Positions 1 to 9,836 of a stretch of 34,010 nt of DNA are shown here, in pieces. Position 1 is the stretch's first letter, and each line of letters starts with the position of its first letter. The DNA lies in IMG/VR virus record IMGVR_UViG_3300045135_001679, positions 1 to 34,010 of that record. One strand, written 5' to 3'. The notes under the pieces are model-generated. The model searched no databases, was not told the origin of the DNA, and saw only the letters and a list, made by a program, of their open reading frames with translations. The DNA comes from a virus. The position numbers and the translations under genes were made by a program.

Positions 1-3000
1 CGTATCTTTATATACCCATTCTTTTTCATTGATATCTTCATCAGCACTTGCAGTACGATAGTAGAAGTCAATCGCAGAACCAGGAGGTAAATTGCATCGT
101 GCTCTCACATCAAGACCGGTTGCTGGCACTTCAGTTATCACGGGTGTCGTGATGTGTTTAGAGCCAGTTGAACCACCACTTGGTGTAGTTTCATCGACAG
201 CATAGACCTGTGGTGTTACTTCTGGATCATCTATACATTCACCTGCCAGAGTCAGAGACGCACGTTGTAAATCAATCACAGGCGAAACATAATTGTTTGC
301 GGATTTCAGATCGATTTTCATATAAGCAGAGTATGCGCTTGCGGCACTTACACCACCCAGACCACTTGTCACATCAGTGACACCCGAATGGTAAATTGCT
401 CGTGCAGTATCAAGCTCAATGTTCTGATCAAGGGTGATTCTCTGATATTTTGCATTAGCCATTGAACCAGAACCACCGTTTGGCTTGAATCGCAAATTCG
501 CATCACCCGACACATGCACACCTGTAGTGAACTTAGCAGACACGTCAATAGATGTGTTATTAGGAACAATCGTTTCTATATTCGGGTTTGCTACGTCAAA
601 TACGAAGTTGTGTTGAGTTGTGACATTAACACCACCACCCGTTATATTTCGATCCGAAGTGGCACTCGATGGCATTGTAAATGTATAACCGTTGATATCA
701 ACCGCAGTGACCGTGTGAGTTCCATTGATCGATACGTTAGCAACAATATTTGCTAAGTCTTCGCAACCAGCAATTGTGACGGTGTCACCGACTGCAAGAC
801 CATGACATGTTGCTTTGACGTAAACAGTACCAGAACTTTCTGTTAAACGAATTGGATTCTTGTCGAGTAGTTTAACAGGCATCGGTACGTTTCGAATAAC
901 AACACTACCGCCACCAAGATCAAACTGAGCACGATAGATCGTCATCATCAGATCTTGATCTTTTGACTCAGTCCATGTCACACCATTCTGAGGTAAGAAC
1001 AATGATCCAGGTGCAGGCTGTGTGGTGATTCGACGTGCAGTAGAACCTAATACGTTCTCTTGTGTCTTAGCACTCCACAACTCATACTTGGTAGATTGCG
1101 ACTCTACAACTATAGCATATTCTGTCGAAGGTTGCAAGTAAACGGGTTCATCAAATTCAAAGTTTGTTGGTGATGCCGCAACAACTGAAAGTGTGGGGCT
1201 ACCAACAATCGCATTTACTTGACTCGGATTCAAAAATACATGAGAGTCTGGTACGATCTCTGTGTCTGACGGTTTTCCGTTTACAACTGGACGCAAATGA
1301 ATCGATACAGGCATGTTGTCATCAGTAGGTTTCGCTTTGAAGAACAATGAAACTTTAGTGATAACAGCACCAAACTGATTGTCAACATAGAACGTCTGTG
1401 CTAACGGATTTTGTGGAGCATCATAGGTCGCTACAGAGTTACCCGACGACTGATTAACATCAACGCTAACATAGTCAGACAATACCTTCGACATCTCTCC
1501 ATCGGCGTCAAGTGTAGCGAGTGCCGTGTTGTTTAAGAAAGTTGTGTCAGGACCATACTGACCTGCTAGTTGTGGTTGCTCAATACCCACATTTGCGGCA
1601 GTGATCTGATCAAGGGCTTCTTTCAACTCTTTTGGTGTGTATGCTGAAGTAAATCCACCAAAACCATAACCCAATGGGAATGTGTATTGAAGTGGTCGAG
1701 TCGTTAAGTGATTCAGCCAACGAGTCCATAATGCACCACGTGCGGTGTAATAAGTAAACGCTTTACTACTCGCTTGGTTCCAATCGTTAACATTGATATC
1801 AAGTAGTTTGAACTCACGCACACCTACACGGAATCTTGGATAAACCGCTTTTATTTCTTTACGCTTACCAACTTTCTTCGTATAGTATTCTGGCTTGATA
1901 TTTGGAATCCACAATGATCCAATTACTTCACCGTTTGCATCAGTAACAAGTGACGTTGATCCATCGGGATGTTCAGTCAATGTGCTTTGAGTAAACAAAT
2001 TACCCACATCGTCTGTGCGATCAGACCATTGAACAAACGTGGACTCTTGACGACACCATTGTGATACGTCTTGACCATCAAAGAATGGCGTAAACTTCGT
2101 ATTGGGTTTTAGACCTTTCGCATGGAAATAAACTTTACGAGAACGCATCCATGGAATAAGCGCAACATCAATAGTTTTGTTGCCTACTTGAGTACGTAGC
2201 GTGTCATTCTTGACGACTCGTCTAACATGACCAGCATCACCACGAGTCAATCGTTGTGATGAGTAAACATCGCCTTTGTCTAAGAAACGCTGTAAACGTT
2301 TACGAGTTGAATAGCCAGCCGCAGTGGCACGAGCACTTGGATATTTCCACTGATCTTCATCGCTACGACCTTTCCAGTTCCACTGCCAGTTGTTCCACAA
2401 GAACGCTTGCTTGACATCTAGCTTACCCGAACCTTTAATGACCTTGACAGCATCTTCTTTCGAATCTTTGAATTCGTCAGATGATGGCGACAACTTGATC
2501 GTGCCAATCGTTGCCGTAGATGAGAATGGATTGACTTTAACAGAACGAGATGCTAACGGTTGATCTTTCCAAGTTACCTCTGTATAATCAAGGTAGACGT
2601 TGTCACCTTTCTTGATAACATTGCTTGACAATGAACTCTCGTACACCATTCGAATATTGTCTTCGTCTAACTTAGGACGAATCAATTGATTCTCAGGATC
2701 AAGAGAAGCCGCATAGTCATCATTCTCAGTGTCAGCACCAGTCTGATCTAAGTTCTCATCGACAACCATACCTGCTTCGGGTCGAGGAATACCGTCACTG
2801 TCTAATGATGGTGTGTGATACGCACGAAGTTCTGCGATGTTTAGTTCAGTATACTCTCGAAGATCTTCAAGTTTGTTTTCTAACTTGGCAATATCAGCCA
2901 TTGTGTAATGCTTGTGTTCAATCGCTCGAATCTGAACATCGTCTTCGTCGGCTGTGTTTGCGCCCATTAGAATCTGATACAATTCCATTGAGTTGTCAGG

Positions 3001-5265
3001 TGTTTTCTTCAACTGTGGATCACGTGACTGTTGACCCATCAGAATCTGAAACTCACCTTCTTGAGTTGCAATTAACTTATCCGCACGAGGCAAATAGTAT
3101 GATACATCGGCAGTGATAGAAGTACCACGACGAGGCAAATAGAAAATGTTTGAGAAACTGTTGCCATTTTTATCGGGACGGAAGTCAAGATAATTTCTCA
3201 GACTTACCTCAGTACCATCTTTCAGCGTGTGAGTCGGCACTTGAGAATAAGGCACGTCATAAGAAGAAGGTGCATAGAAATCACCGACACCCGTGTGATC
3301 GAACTTCTTGTATGAGACATATAGTTTACCACCAAGTGGAGTGCCTGCGGGATTCACACTATCTTCACCCGAAATTAGTAACAACTTACTTGTGTCATAG
3401 AAGTTATCTCGTTGACCATCATCGAGAATGTATCGTTCTGAGACATCGATACCGGTTGCGCTGTCTTTGATCTCGTCAATTTGATACACATCAGGTACAC
3501 CAAAATCGTATACGCCGGCAGAAGACAAAGAAATTGTTGCACCTGTAACATCTACGGATGATTTCGAAGCAATCACGGGTGTGTCAACTTGCATATAATA
3601 AAGAACACGATAAGTTGCGCCGGCTGTTAGACCTGTAATTTTCGCCGTGTCTGTGCCAATTCCAGTGACAGTTGCACCGGTTACAGCCGCATTAACGGTG
3701 TCTGTTCGACACACAATCCACAATGCGTTGTCAATGTACACACCATTTGTTAAAGTGCCTAGTTCAAGTTCACCTGAAACATTTGCATCGCCCGAGAAAT
3801 ACTCTTGGCGAACTAGAATGATATCAGCCAATGATTCTGAACGTGGACGAGGTGTGGGGAACAGCAGATCATTATCAGTTGTACCCAAAAGTTGTGCATT
3901 TGAGCCAGTAGGATTCGTGATATACAGGCGCTGAGATGTGTTTGTACCAATTGACGTTGCAGTACTAAAATCAGCGCCAGCATTCATTTGAACATCAAAA
4001 AGAAATGCTCTTAGACCACCCGAAAAGTCGATACCTCGCACACGACATGTACCAATTTGCGTTGTGCTAGTCGGTACGCCACTGTAAATATTTTGAACAC
4101 CATACGACAGATCAGGAAGAATATTCGCACCGTCAAGTTCAACATAGTTGCCGTAGATAACGGGAATCGGCTCGTTGTTAACAAGTTCTGTTTCTTGTGA
4201 ACGTGGTACTGTTAATCGAATCGGTGAAGGATTCTCTACTCGATAACCATTGATGTATGCTAATCCAGGTGATACAGTAACACTGAGATTATTTACATCA
4301 GCAGAATCAAATTCTAAAGTGAAAGGTGAAACGATGTAGTCACCTGACTCTTCTTTGGTTCTTAGTGCAAGAAGATCATTAATCTTGTTGTAGCCATCAT
4401 TCGTATCAATTTCATCAACGATCTTTGAGTTCTCAATTCGTGCAATAAAGACGAATGTATCGTCAGTTGTGACATCGTCTTGATTGACAAACTCTAAGGT
4501 GATTCGATATCGGTCAGCACCTGGAGATGCAGTGTTGACAAGACCACCTGCATTATCGTATAATGCGGACGTGTCGTTTACTGTAACAACTTCTTGAACA
4601 ACTTTAAAGCCAACAACAGCGTCGACGGATGAACTGTATGGCGACAAAAGTAAAGACTGAGCAGATGCATGAACGAAGCGACCCATGACAAAGAAATCAC
4701 CTTCAGCAACATCAACTCGAACACCCTTACCTGTGACGTTCGTTGCAGGTGCAGTTGCTGAAGCCGCTACTGTTAGTTCGTAGTCGCCACTAATCTGAGT
4801 AAGTGATGCACTGGGATCAAACGTTTTGTAATCACTACCTACGACAGAAGATGCGTTGTCTCCACTACTAATGTATTGAACGTAGAGTGTGTTTACAGTA
4901 ATGCCATTGGCAACATCGATAGGCACTACTGCTAAAACTCTTGCTCGAATATCTTCCGGCTGTTGAACGAAAACTGAACCAACTGGTATATCAGCAAAAT
5001 CACCACCCGATACTATTGAACCAATCTGTACGAAATCATACGCACTGTTGATTGAAGTACCGCCCGATGAAACTGCCGCACCTTCTTTGAAGATGTTTCG
5101 ACCAAACCGACCAAGTTCTTGATAGATCAGCGTCTGAAGTTGTGTCAGTTCTCGTGCTTGTAATGCTCTTCCAGAATTGAATAATATTTGATGATAGTGA
5201 TCATCTTTATTAAAGTCATCATTATAGATGCTGGAAAGAGTTGTAGAAGTGAAAGTGGTTGCCAT
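1..5265 (-). CDS. Very large baseplate/tail structural protein, DUF4815-type (C-terminus outside window)
   Basis: One frame stays open from an ATG at 5265 to the left edge, at least 1755 codons, so the C-terminus is missing. The N-terminus (about residues 25-55) has the motif GRALQARELTQLQTLIYQ followed by FGRNIFKEG, typical of DUF4815 structural proteins of T4-like marine phages. A later segment, PLAQTFYVDNQFGAVITKV, is also typical of large cyanophage/pelagiphage structural proteins. Most of the rest is beta-rich, Ser/Thr/Gly-rich and low in Cys, as expected of a virion protein. It begins three bases after the gp8 stop and is the last gene of the baseplate operon in view, where T4 has gp7 or gp10-like wedge proteins. 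I infer a peripheral baseplate or fibre-attachment role. No enzymatic motif was seen. The gene identity (gp7, gp10 or neither) is not settled. Confidence 0.8.
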   Translation of the reverse strand, partial: MATTFTSTTLSSIYNDDFNKDDHYHQILFNSGRALQARELTQLQTLIYQELGRFGRNIFKEGAAVSSGGTSINSAYDFVQIGSIVSGGDFADIPVGSVFVQQPEDIRARVLAVVPIDVANGITVNTLYVQYISSGDNASSVVGSDYKTFDPSASLTQISGDYELTVAASATAPATNVTGKGVRVDVAEGDFFVMGRFVHASAQSLLLSPYSSSVDAVVGFKVVQEVVTVNDTSALYDNAGGLVNTASPGADRYRITLEFVNQDDVTTDDTFVFIARIENSKIVDEIDTNDGYNKINDLLALRTKEESGDYIVSPFTLEFDSADVNNLSVTVSPGLAYINGYRVENPSPIRLTVPRSQETELVNNEPIPVIYGNYVELDGANILPDLSYGVQNIYSGVPTSTTQIGTCRVRGIDFSGGLRAFLFDVQMNAGADFSTATSIGTNTSQRLYITNPTGSNAQLLGTTDNDLLFPTPRPRSESLADIILVRQEYFSGDANVSGELELGTLTNGVYIDNALWIVCRTDTVNAAVTGATVTGIGTDTAKITGLTAGATYRVLYYMQVDTPVIASKSSVDVTGATISLSSAGVYDFGVPDVYQIDEIKDSATGIDVSERYILDDGQRDNFYDTSKLLLISGEDSVNPAGTPLGGKLYVSYKKFDHTGVGDFYAPSSYDVPYSQVPTHTLKDGTEVSLRNYLDFRPDKNGNSFSNIFYLPRRGTSITADVSYYLPRADKLIATQEGEFQILMGQQSRDPQLKKTPDNSMELYQILMGANTADEDDVQIRAIEHKHYTMADIAKLENKLEDLREYTELNIAELRAYHTPSLDSDGIPRPEAGMVVDENLDQTGADTENDDYAASLDPENQLIRPKLDEDNIRMVYESSLSSNVIKKGDNVYLDYTEVTWKDQPLASRSVKVNPFSSTATIGTIKLSPSSDEFKDSKEDAVKVIKGSGKLDVKQAFLWNNWQWNWKGRSDEDQWKYPSARATAAGYSTRKRLQRFLDKGDVYSSQRLTRGDAGHVRRVVKNDTLRTQVGNKTIDVALIPWMRSRKVYFHAKGLKPNTKFTPFFDGQDVSQWCRQESTFVQWSDRTDDVGNLFTQSTLTEHPDGSTSLVTDANGEVIGSLWIPNIKPEYYTKKVGKRKEIKAVYPRFRVGVREFKLLDINVNDWNQASSKAFTYYTARGALWTRWLNHLTTRPLQYTFPLGYGFGGFTSAYTPKELKEALDQITAANVGIEQPQLAGQYGPDTTFLNNTALATLDADGEMSKVLSDYVSVDVNQSSGNSVATYDAPQNPLAQTFYVDNQFGAVITKVSLFFKAKPTDDNMPVSIHLRPVVNGKPSDTEIVPDSHVFLNPSQVNAIVGSPTLSVVAASPTNFEFDEPVYLQPSTEYAIVVESQSTKYELWSAKTQENVLGSTARRITTQPAPGSLFLPQNGVTWTESKDQDLMMTIYRAQFDLGGGSVVIRNVPMPVKLLDKNPIRLTESSGTVYVKATCHGLAVGDTVTIAGCEDLANIVANVSINGTHTVTAVDINGYTFTMPSSATSDRNITGGGVNVTTQHNFVFDVANPNIETIVPNNTSIDVSAKFTTGVHVSGDANLRFKPNGGSGSMANAKYQRITLDQNIELDTARAIYHSGVTDVTSGLGGVSAASAYSAYMKIDLKSANNYVSPVIDLQRASLTLAGECIDDPEVTPQVYAVDETTPSGGSTGSKHITTPVITEVPATGLDVRARCNLPPGSAIDFYYRTASADEDINEKEWVYKDT

Positions 5266-5268
5266 GTT

Positions 5269-6657
5269 TTATCCTAACTGAATGACTATTCTAATATCTT
5301 CTGTTTGAGTATCTTCTCGGCTAACTCCGATTGTACTCGATCCAGAACCCAATGCATTTATGTTATTTATGTACAATACATCACCCGAATATGTATTAAA
5401 ATCTGCTTGATTCACCGCAGTGAATGTGCCTGAAGTACCTGAGTTACTAGGACCAAACGCAGATATTGTATCATCAATTGTTTCATCGAACGGTGTGAAA
5501 TGTGTTTCTTCGTCTTGATAGTAGTACACTAACTGATTAACAGTATCGTGGTGAACGACTTTACCAACGGCGGTCTGACCATTGTTTCGAAACTTTTCGT
5601 CTTCAAACAATTGTGACCCTGTTGTGATCGTTGTAAGCTCTAATGTTTTTAAAGCATTGCCAGTGTTTCCAGTGAAGTCTGAATCTGAAAACTTCTTCAG
5701 ATTTCTCAGAATACCTATCTGACTGAAATCGTTTTGTGCAAGTATGGTATCAAACTCATCACCTGCAAAGTCTGTTTGAAGCATCACAGAAGTTGCTCGT
5801 AATGTTCTGATAGGGTCAGCGTTAAGTCCATCTCTTGAAAGAACGGGTCGAAGAACAGCATCGCCTGTTGATACGATAGCCGATGCAAAATCGTAACCCG
5901 AACCGTGTGCCCATTTTGTAGGCGTAGAGAAAGTACCATCGGAATCTACTCGAACTCGAACGATTCTACCACCATTTACATCACACACAAATCTAGCGTT
6001 CGAGCCATTTCCCGTGATCGTAATCGTCGGTGAGGTTGTGTAGCCTGTTCCCGCACTGTCAATTTGTAGATTGAGAATTTCACCCGCTACAGCACTGTCT
6101 TGGAGTAGTAACTGACGATTCTCTTGTGGAATAGAAATGAAAGCGCCAGTGTCGATAACTTTCTTCACTGGTATCCAATCGATCGTATTATATGTTGCTA
6201 CTGCGATGTTACTGATCGGATAAAGATAACGCCACTTGTAACCATCAGTTGTTTCGAATGTCTTAGCACGATTTGAAGCCAGTGTTGATGTTGGTTCAAC
6301 GGTCGATGGTAGTTCAGTGCCGTCTACTGTTCTAGAAGTTTCAACGCATATGAACACTTCATTGTCTGAATTTACAACATAGAAACCAGTATCTAAATCG
6401 TTATCATATTGTGTGTATATTACGTTTGCTGTCCAGTTTTCTCTCGCCACAACAAATGATGCATTCGACAATCGTTTGACCGATAGAAGAGTATGTCTAA
6501 ACTTCGACTCTTGGTAAGGCGATGCAACATCTTCAGTTTCTGTTATTGTTTCAGCATTAGACAAACCGACAAAATATGTCGCACTGTCACTGGCGACATC
6601 AGCAGTGAACAGATCGACTAACAGTTGTTTATAGCTTTCGGTGATATTTGAAGACAT
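5269..6657 (-). CDS. 8: Baseplate wedge subunit, gp8-like
   Basis: This 462-residue protein matches the T4 gp8 layout. The N-terminus has an ESYKQLLVDLF-type helix, and near residue 135 there is the DGYKWRYLYPIS motif, equivalent to DGYVWEYLFEIP of T4 gp8. In T4, gp8 joins gp6, gp7, gp10, gp53 and gp25 in the wedge. The protein is about 130 residues longer than T4 gp8. Part of the extra length is a glycine-rich beta segment around residues 195-270 with a GTGYTTSPTITITGNG motif, which looks like an inserted beta domain. It lies between gp6 and the giant structural gene on the same strand and has its own late-promoter box upstream. The SD is weak: only a purine-rich GAGAAAAAAG precedes the ATG. 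Confidence 0.85.
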   Translation of the reverse strand: MSSNITESYKQLLVDLFTADVASDSATYFVGLSNAETITETEDVASPYQESKFRHTLLSVKRLSNASFVVARENWTANVIYTQYDNDLDTGFYVVNSDNEVFICVETSRTVDGTELPSTVEPTSTLASNRAKTFETTDGYKWRYLYPISNIAVATYNTIDWIPVKKVIDTGAFISIPQENRQLLLQDSAVAGEILNLQIDSAGTGYTTSPTITITGNGSNARFVCDVNGGRIVRVRVDSDGTFSTPTKWAHGSGYDFASAIVSTGDAVLRPVLSRDGLNADPIRTLRATSVMLQTDFAGDEFDTILAQNDFSQIGILRNLKKFSDSDFTGNTGNALKTLELTTITTGSQLFEDEKFRNNGQTAVGKVVHHDTVNQLVYYYQDEETHFTPFDETIDDTISAFGPSNSGTSGTFTAVNQADFNTYSGDVLYINNINALGSGSSTIGVSREDTQTEDIRIVIQLG

Positions 6658-6683
6658 ACTTTTTTCTCTTATTCAACGATTCT

Positions 6684-6691
6684 TATTTATA
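6684..6691 (-). promoter_or_regulatory. T4-type late promoter -10 box upstream of gp8
   Basis: The minus strand reads TATAAATA, a perfect match to the T4 late-promoter box used by gp55 sigma with gp33 and the gp45 clamp. It ends 26 bases before the gp8 ATG and overlaps the gp6 stop codon. It would allow separate late transcription of gp8 and the giant downstream gene. Confidence 0.7.
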
Positions 6692-8489
6692 CTGTATCCG
6701 TGATAACTGCCCTAGCAGAAGACGCAGACCGATCAAACGCCAATACGTTATTTCGTCTAGCATTAACTGTTGCCTGGTTCGCAGGTATTGCAGTGATTCT
6801 CAAATAATCACCTGATATCAAAGTACCCGTAAATGAACTCAATGTAAGTTTACCTTCAGCAGGAATATATTCACCAATGTTGTCAAGTAAAGGAAGACCT
6901 GTTGACAAATCAATGACTTCAATAACGGTAGAATTCAAGCGATTACGTAAGAAGCAGACACTTGATCCAATGTTGAAGTTCTCACTTCGAATGGTGTACG
7001 TATCATCTTGAGCCGATTGAATTGCAGTTGGGAAAATGATATCATACGCCACAACGCCCGTAACGGGTGTAAATCGATACTGCATTTTAATTTCTGCACG
7101 AGATGAAAGAATAGATGGTTCAGCATCATCAATGTCTGTCAGAAGATTTGATCGTCTAAATGACTTATCAAATCCACCAAGTTCATCCTCAAAATATTGT
7201 GCCACTGTCGTGTTGACCAAATTCTCGATTGCAGTCTGTGTTGAACTTGTCAGGTTTGGATTCCACTGGAATATCACACTGACTTCTAGATATGTTGTAA
7301 TAGGATCGGTGAATTCAACATTGAATGATGCTACAGATAAATTCTTCGCAAGGGCTTGAATATTAGACTTTGTTTCTTGTTGTACAACTAGATCGGGCGT
7401 ATTGAAAACAACTGACAGAAAGACTGTACCGTACTTGGGTGGTAAATTATCTTCGCCACCCCACGCCTTGATATCTGAAATCGAATTGCCATAGTTGCGT
7501 AATGCAAGAGACGCATAGTCTTGTGCGGTCACCATTCGATTCTGAGTGGCATACATGTAAGGAGCATTCTTGCGAATAGATTCGATACCCTCTTTGTATG
7601 CACCCGAATGAGCGACTGTGACAGTAACAACATTCAATGTCAATTCTTCGTTCTCTGAATCTAACACACGATCTAGTGGTGTGAATGTTCTAGCACCGTT
7701 CGCTTCTGGTCCTGCAACCTTGTCGTAGATAACTTCTATTTTATTACCTGAAGAAGGAAACTGACCAAGTCGAGCACCATTACCGAACGTTAATTCGTAT
7801 TGTCCGTTGGGTGTTTCTTTCACTGTAAATATTTTTGAGTTCTTGTCAATCGAAGCCAGATCGTTTATGTTCGTATACACATCATAGAAAGCCGTTGACT
7901 GGTCTGCATACACACGCACCTGAACTGTTGACAAATCCATGTTGTCAGTTGGTATCACATAAGTCTCGTTCTCACCAACAGGTCCTGCAATGAACACTTT
8001 ACGTTGCTCTTGACCTTCATGAATCACTACGTTTTGGTTTTCGCCAAGTCGAAAGAAGTATTGGTTCGAACCGTTGTTTGTGGCGATCAGTGTCTTACGT
8101 GTTTTGAAAGTATAACTCTTACCATTAACCGTAGAGGTAAAACGAAAGCCTGCGGGCAAAGTCATTGTCGATGGATTTAAAGGGTTTGTCACATATAAGT
8201 TGATCGTAGAGCAAGCGGCTCGACGTGAGCCTACTGTGTAACCCAAAGCACCCGCTAAACTAACAAGAGATGAACGAAGTTGAGCAGTCGAAAGAAACGA
8301 CTCGTTCAATGCAAAGTTTGCCAACAAAGCGTTGTAGTGGGTGTTATATGCAAGAACATCTAAAAGACTTGACAAAGCACTTGCTTCAAAGTTATAATCA
8401 GCAAACTCTGGTGTCTGTGCTAAAAAAGACTTTAGATTATTCTTGATGTTATCAAAATCAAGATCTGTTGATCTGATAGTTGTTGCCAT
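6687..8489 (-). CDS. 6: Baseplate wedge subunit gp6
   Basis: The 600-residue protein is close in length to T4 gp6 (about 660) and belongs to the gp6/J-like baseplate family. The N-terminal region is the most recognisable part: a TDLDFDNIKNNLKSFLAQ start, then DVLAYNTHYNALLANFALNE and a helix ending in LAGALGYTVGS, all typical of T4-like gp6. In the T4 baseplate, gp6 dimers form the inner ring that ties the six wedges together. The ATG at 8489 has a strong ribosome site, GGAGAT, about six bases upstream. gp25 lies immediately upstream, and the spacing indicates co-transcription. Confidence 0.93.
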   Translation of the reverse strand: MATTIRSTDLDFDNIKNNLKSFLAQTPEFADYNFEASALSSLLDVLAYNTHYNALLANFALNESFLSTAQLRSSLVSLAGALGYTVGSRRAACSTINLYVTNPLNPSTMTLPAGFRFTSTVNGKSYTFKTRKTLIATNNGSNQYFFRLGENQNVVIHEGQEQRKVFIAGPVGENETYVIPTDNMDLSTVQVRVYADQSTAFYDVYTNINDLASIDKNSKIFTVKETPNGQYELTFGNGARLGQFPSSGNKIEVIYDKVAGPEANGARTFTPLDRVLDSENEELTLNVVTVTVAHSGAYKEGIESIRKNAPYMYATQNRMVTAQDYASLALRNYGNSISDIKAWGGEDNLPPKYGTVFLSVVFNTPDLVVQQETKSNIQALAKNLSVASFNVEFTDPITTYLEVSVIFQWNPNLTSSTQTAIENLVNTTVAQYFEDELGGFDKSFRRSNLLTDIDDAEPSILSSRAEIKMQYRFTPVTGVVAYDIIFPTAIQSAQDDTYTIRSENFNIGSSVCFLRNRLNSTVIEVIDLSTGLPLLDNIGEYIPAEGKLTLSSFTGTLISGDYLRITAIPANQATVNARRNNVLAFDRSASSARAVITDTV

Positions 8490-8502
8490 TTATTATCTCC
8501 TG

Positions 8503-9072
8503 TTAGTATGGACCGTCATCCGCTACTAAGTATATTCCCGCTTCTGTTAGAATTGGATTGAGTGACTCTGTTGTAATGCTGTTACCATCGTAAGGTTCAG
8601 CAGGCGGCGCAGGATTGAATTCTGGTGTACAGTCACCAATACTGCCTAGTACGATCTTCAGTACGTCTGTGATACCTGTAGAGACTACTCGAAATTCTAT
8701 TACTACATTAACTTTGTTGTAATCTGGTTCGGCTGTAACTTCTATATCAAGAATACGAACACGAGGTTCATATCGGGCAATCGTGCTCTTGATTCTGGAT
8801 AGTATTTCATCTCCAGTCTCTTCGTTGGCTAATTCAAACAATAAGCCGGACAGATTACCACCAAAGGCAGGTCGATACGGTTTCTCGAATCGATTTGTCA
8901 GAATCAGAGTTTTCAGTGCCTGCTTAACAGCGGCGGCATCTGTCTTCTTAAAGATGTCTCCGTCCGTTGTTGTACGTGCACCAAACGTGAGATCAAAATC
9001 AGAATAGAGTCGCTCTTTGGCAACTCGAATACTGTTAGTTAAATCTCCGTCTTGATTTGACTTTATTGCCAT
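8503..9072 (-). CDS. 25: Baseplate wedge subunit gp25 (GPW/gp25 family)
   Basis: A 189-residue protein with the GPW/gp25 domain in the middle: VKQALKTLILTNRFEKPYRP, then FGGNLSGLLFELANEETG, followed by ARYEPRVRILDIEV. These are the conserved features of T4 gp25, a wedge component near the sheath contact point. It is longer than T4 gp25 (132 residues) because of a C-terminal tail of about 50 residues containing Pro-rich ties (FNPAPPAEPYDG). It is followed by gp6 as in other T4-like phages, and a perfect late-promoter box lies 24 bases upstream of its ATG. Confidence 0.93.
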   Translation of the reverse strand: MAIKSNQDGDLTNSIRVAKERLYSDFDLTFGARTTTDGDIFKKTDAAAVKQALKTLILTNRFEKPYRPAFGGNLSGLLFELANEETGDEILSRIKSTIARYEPRVRILDIEVTAEPDYNKVNVVIEFRVVSTGITDVLKIVLGSIGDCTPEFNPAPPAEPYDGNSITTESLNPILTEAGIYLVADDGPY

Positions 9073-9096
9073 ATCTGAACCATTTTTATTTTATTT

Positions 9097-9104
9097 TATT
9101 TATA
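9097..9104 (-). promoter_or_regulatory. T4-type late promoter -10 box upstream of gp25
   Basis: The minus strand carries TATAAATA in the 32-base gap between gp25 and the preceding gene, directly after that gene's stop codon. The position, 24 bases before the gp25 ATG, fits a functional late promoter driving gp25-gp6. Confidence 0.7.
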
Positions 9105-9836
9105 TCAATCGTCAGAAAGAATTTCTAACAATTCGTTTTTGGTTTGCAGTTGACCATTATACAAAGTCTCAAGGTTGTACTTGTATGAAACTTTGTAGTC
9201 TGCTGGTACTTCTGGTGTTTCAACCACTATCTGACAAGTCAATTCACCTGACGGATCATATGTGTCATAGTCAAGTGTGAGTTTGTCATAGTTGATATAA
9301 TCTTTCCAATATACCGCCAGATCAAACGTCTTCTGGGGATCTGTTTTGCCATTTCGATCAATGAGTTGATAAACGACTGCTTGACCTTTTCGTCGAAGTG
9401 CTAGAATATCTGAAGGCATTTCACCAATGTAGTTTGGATAACGAACAACCCATCCCGTTCCGCTTTTGCCATACGTTGCTCCAGGTCTTTCGCTCGCTAG
9501 AAACTTCGCAAATCCTTCATCGAATGCTGGCTTTTCTGTGACTTCAAACTTGGGATTTGGTTCATACACACCTTCACTCACAATCAAACGATGCTGTGAG
9601 TACTCTGCCATACCGACAATCGATTGTAGAATCTGAGCATGAAGTGTTAGATTTCGTGCAAGTTGTAATCGATCAACTGAACCCGTAAAACTCTCATTGT
9701 ACAGTTTCTCTAATTGTGTTCGAGATCCTTTCGCACCCAAAAACTTAGCCATAGAAATTCCTGGACCAAGTTTCGTTGCCGAAGTAATCTCGTTGATGAG
9801 ATTAGGATCGTATTTAGGATCTATCAATATATTCAT
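9105..9836 (-). CDS. Uncharacterised protein in baseplate operon
   Basis: A 243-residue protein that I cannot assign to a family. The N-terminal half is mixed helical (LQLARNLTLHAQILQSIVG). The C-terminal half is beta-rich and acidic, with YWKDYINYDKLTLDYDTYDP and a final ELLEILSDD. There is no signal peptide, membrane segment or catalytic motif. Its ATG overlaps the stop of the needle gene by four bases (ATGA), so translation is probably coupled. Its place between the gp5 needle gene and gp25 makes a structural or assembly role in the baseplate likely, but that rests on position only. Confidence 0.8.
   Translation of the reverse strand: MNILIDPKYDPNLINEITSATKLGPGISMAKFLGAKGSRTQLEKLYNESFTGSVDRLQLARNLTLHAQILQSIVGMAEYSQHRLIVSEGVYEPNPKFEVTEKPAFDEGFAKFLASERPGATYGKSGTGWVVRYPNYIGEMPSDILALRRKGQAVVYQLIDRNGKTDPQKTFDLAVYWKDYINYDKLTLDYDTYDPSGELTCQIVVETPEVPADYKVSYKYNLETLYNGQLQTKNELLEILSDD

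Noticed and set aside
514-3934. Several plus-strand open frames of 80-106 codons opposite the giant structural gene
   Set aside because: They lie wholly inside a minus-strand frame of over 1750 codons with clear phage motifs, have no family resemblance and no convincing ribosome sites.
5364-5371. CATAAATA on the minus strand, about 100 bases before the giant gene
   Set aside because: One mismatch from the late box and located inside the gp8 coding region; could be a weak promoter, but AT-rich matches of this quality are expected by chance.
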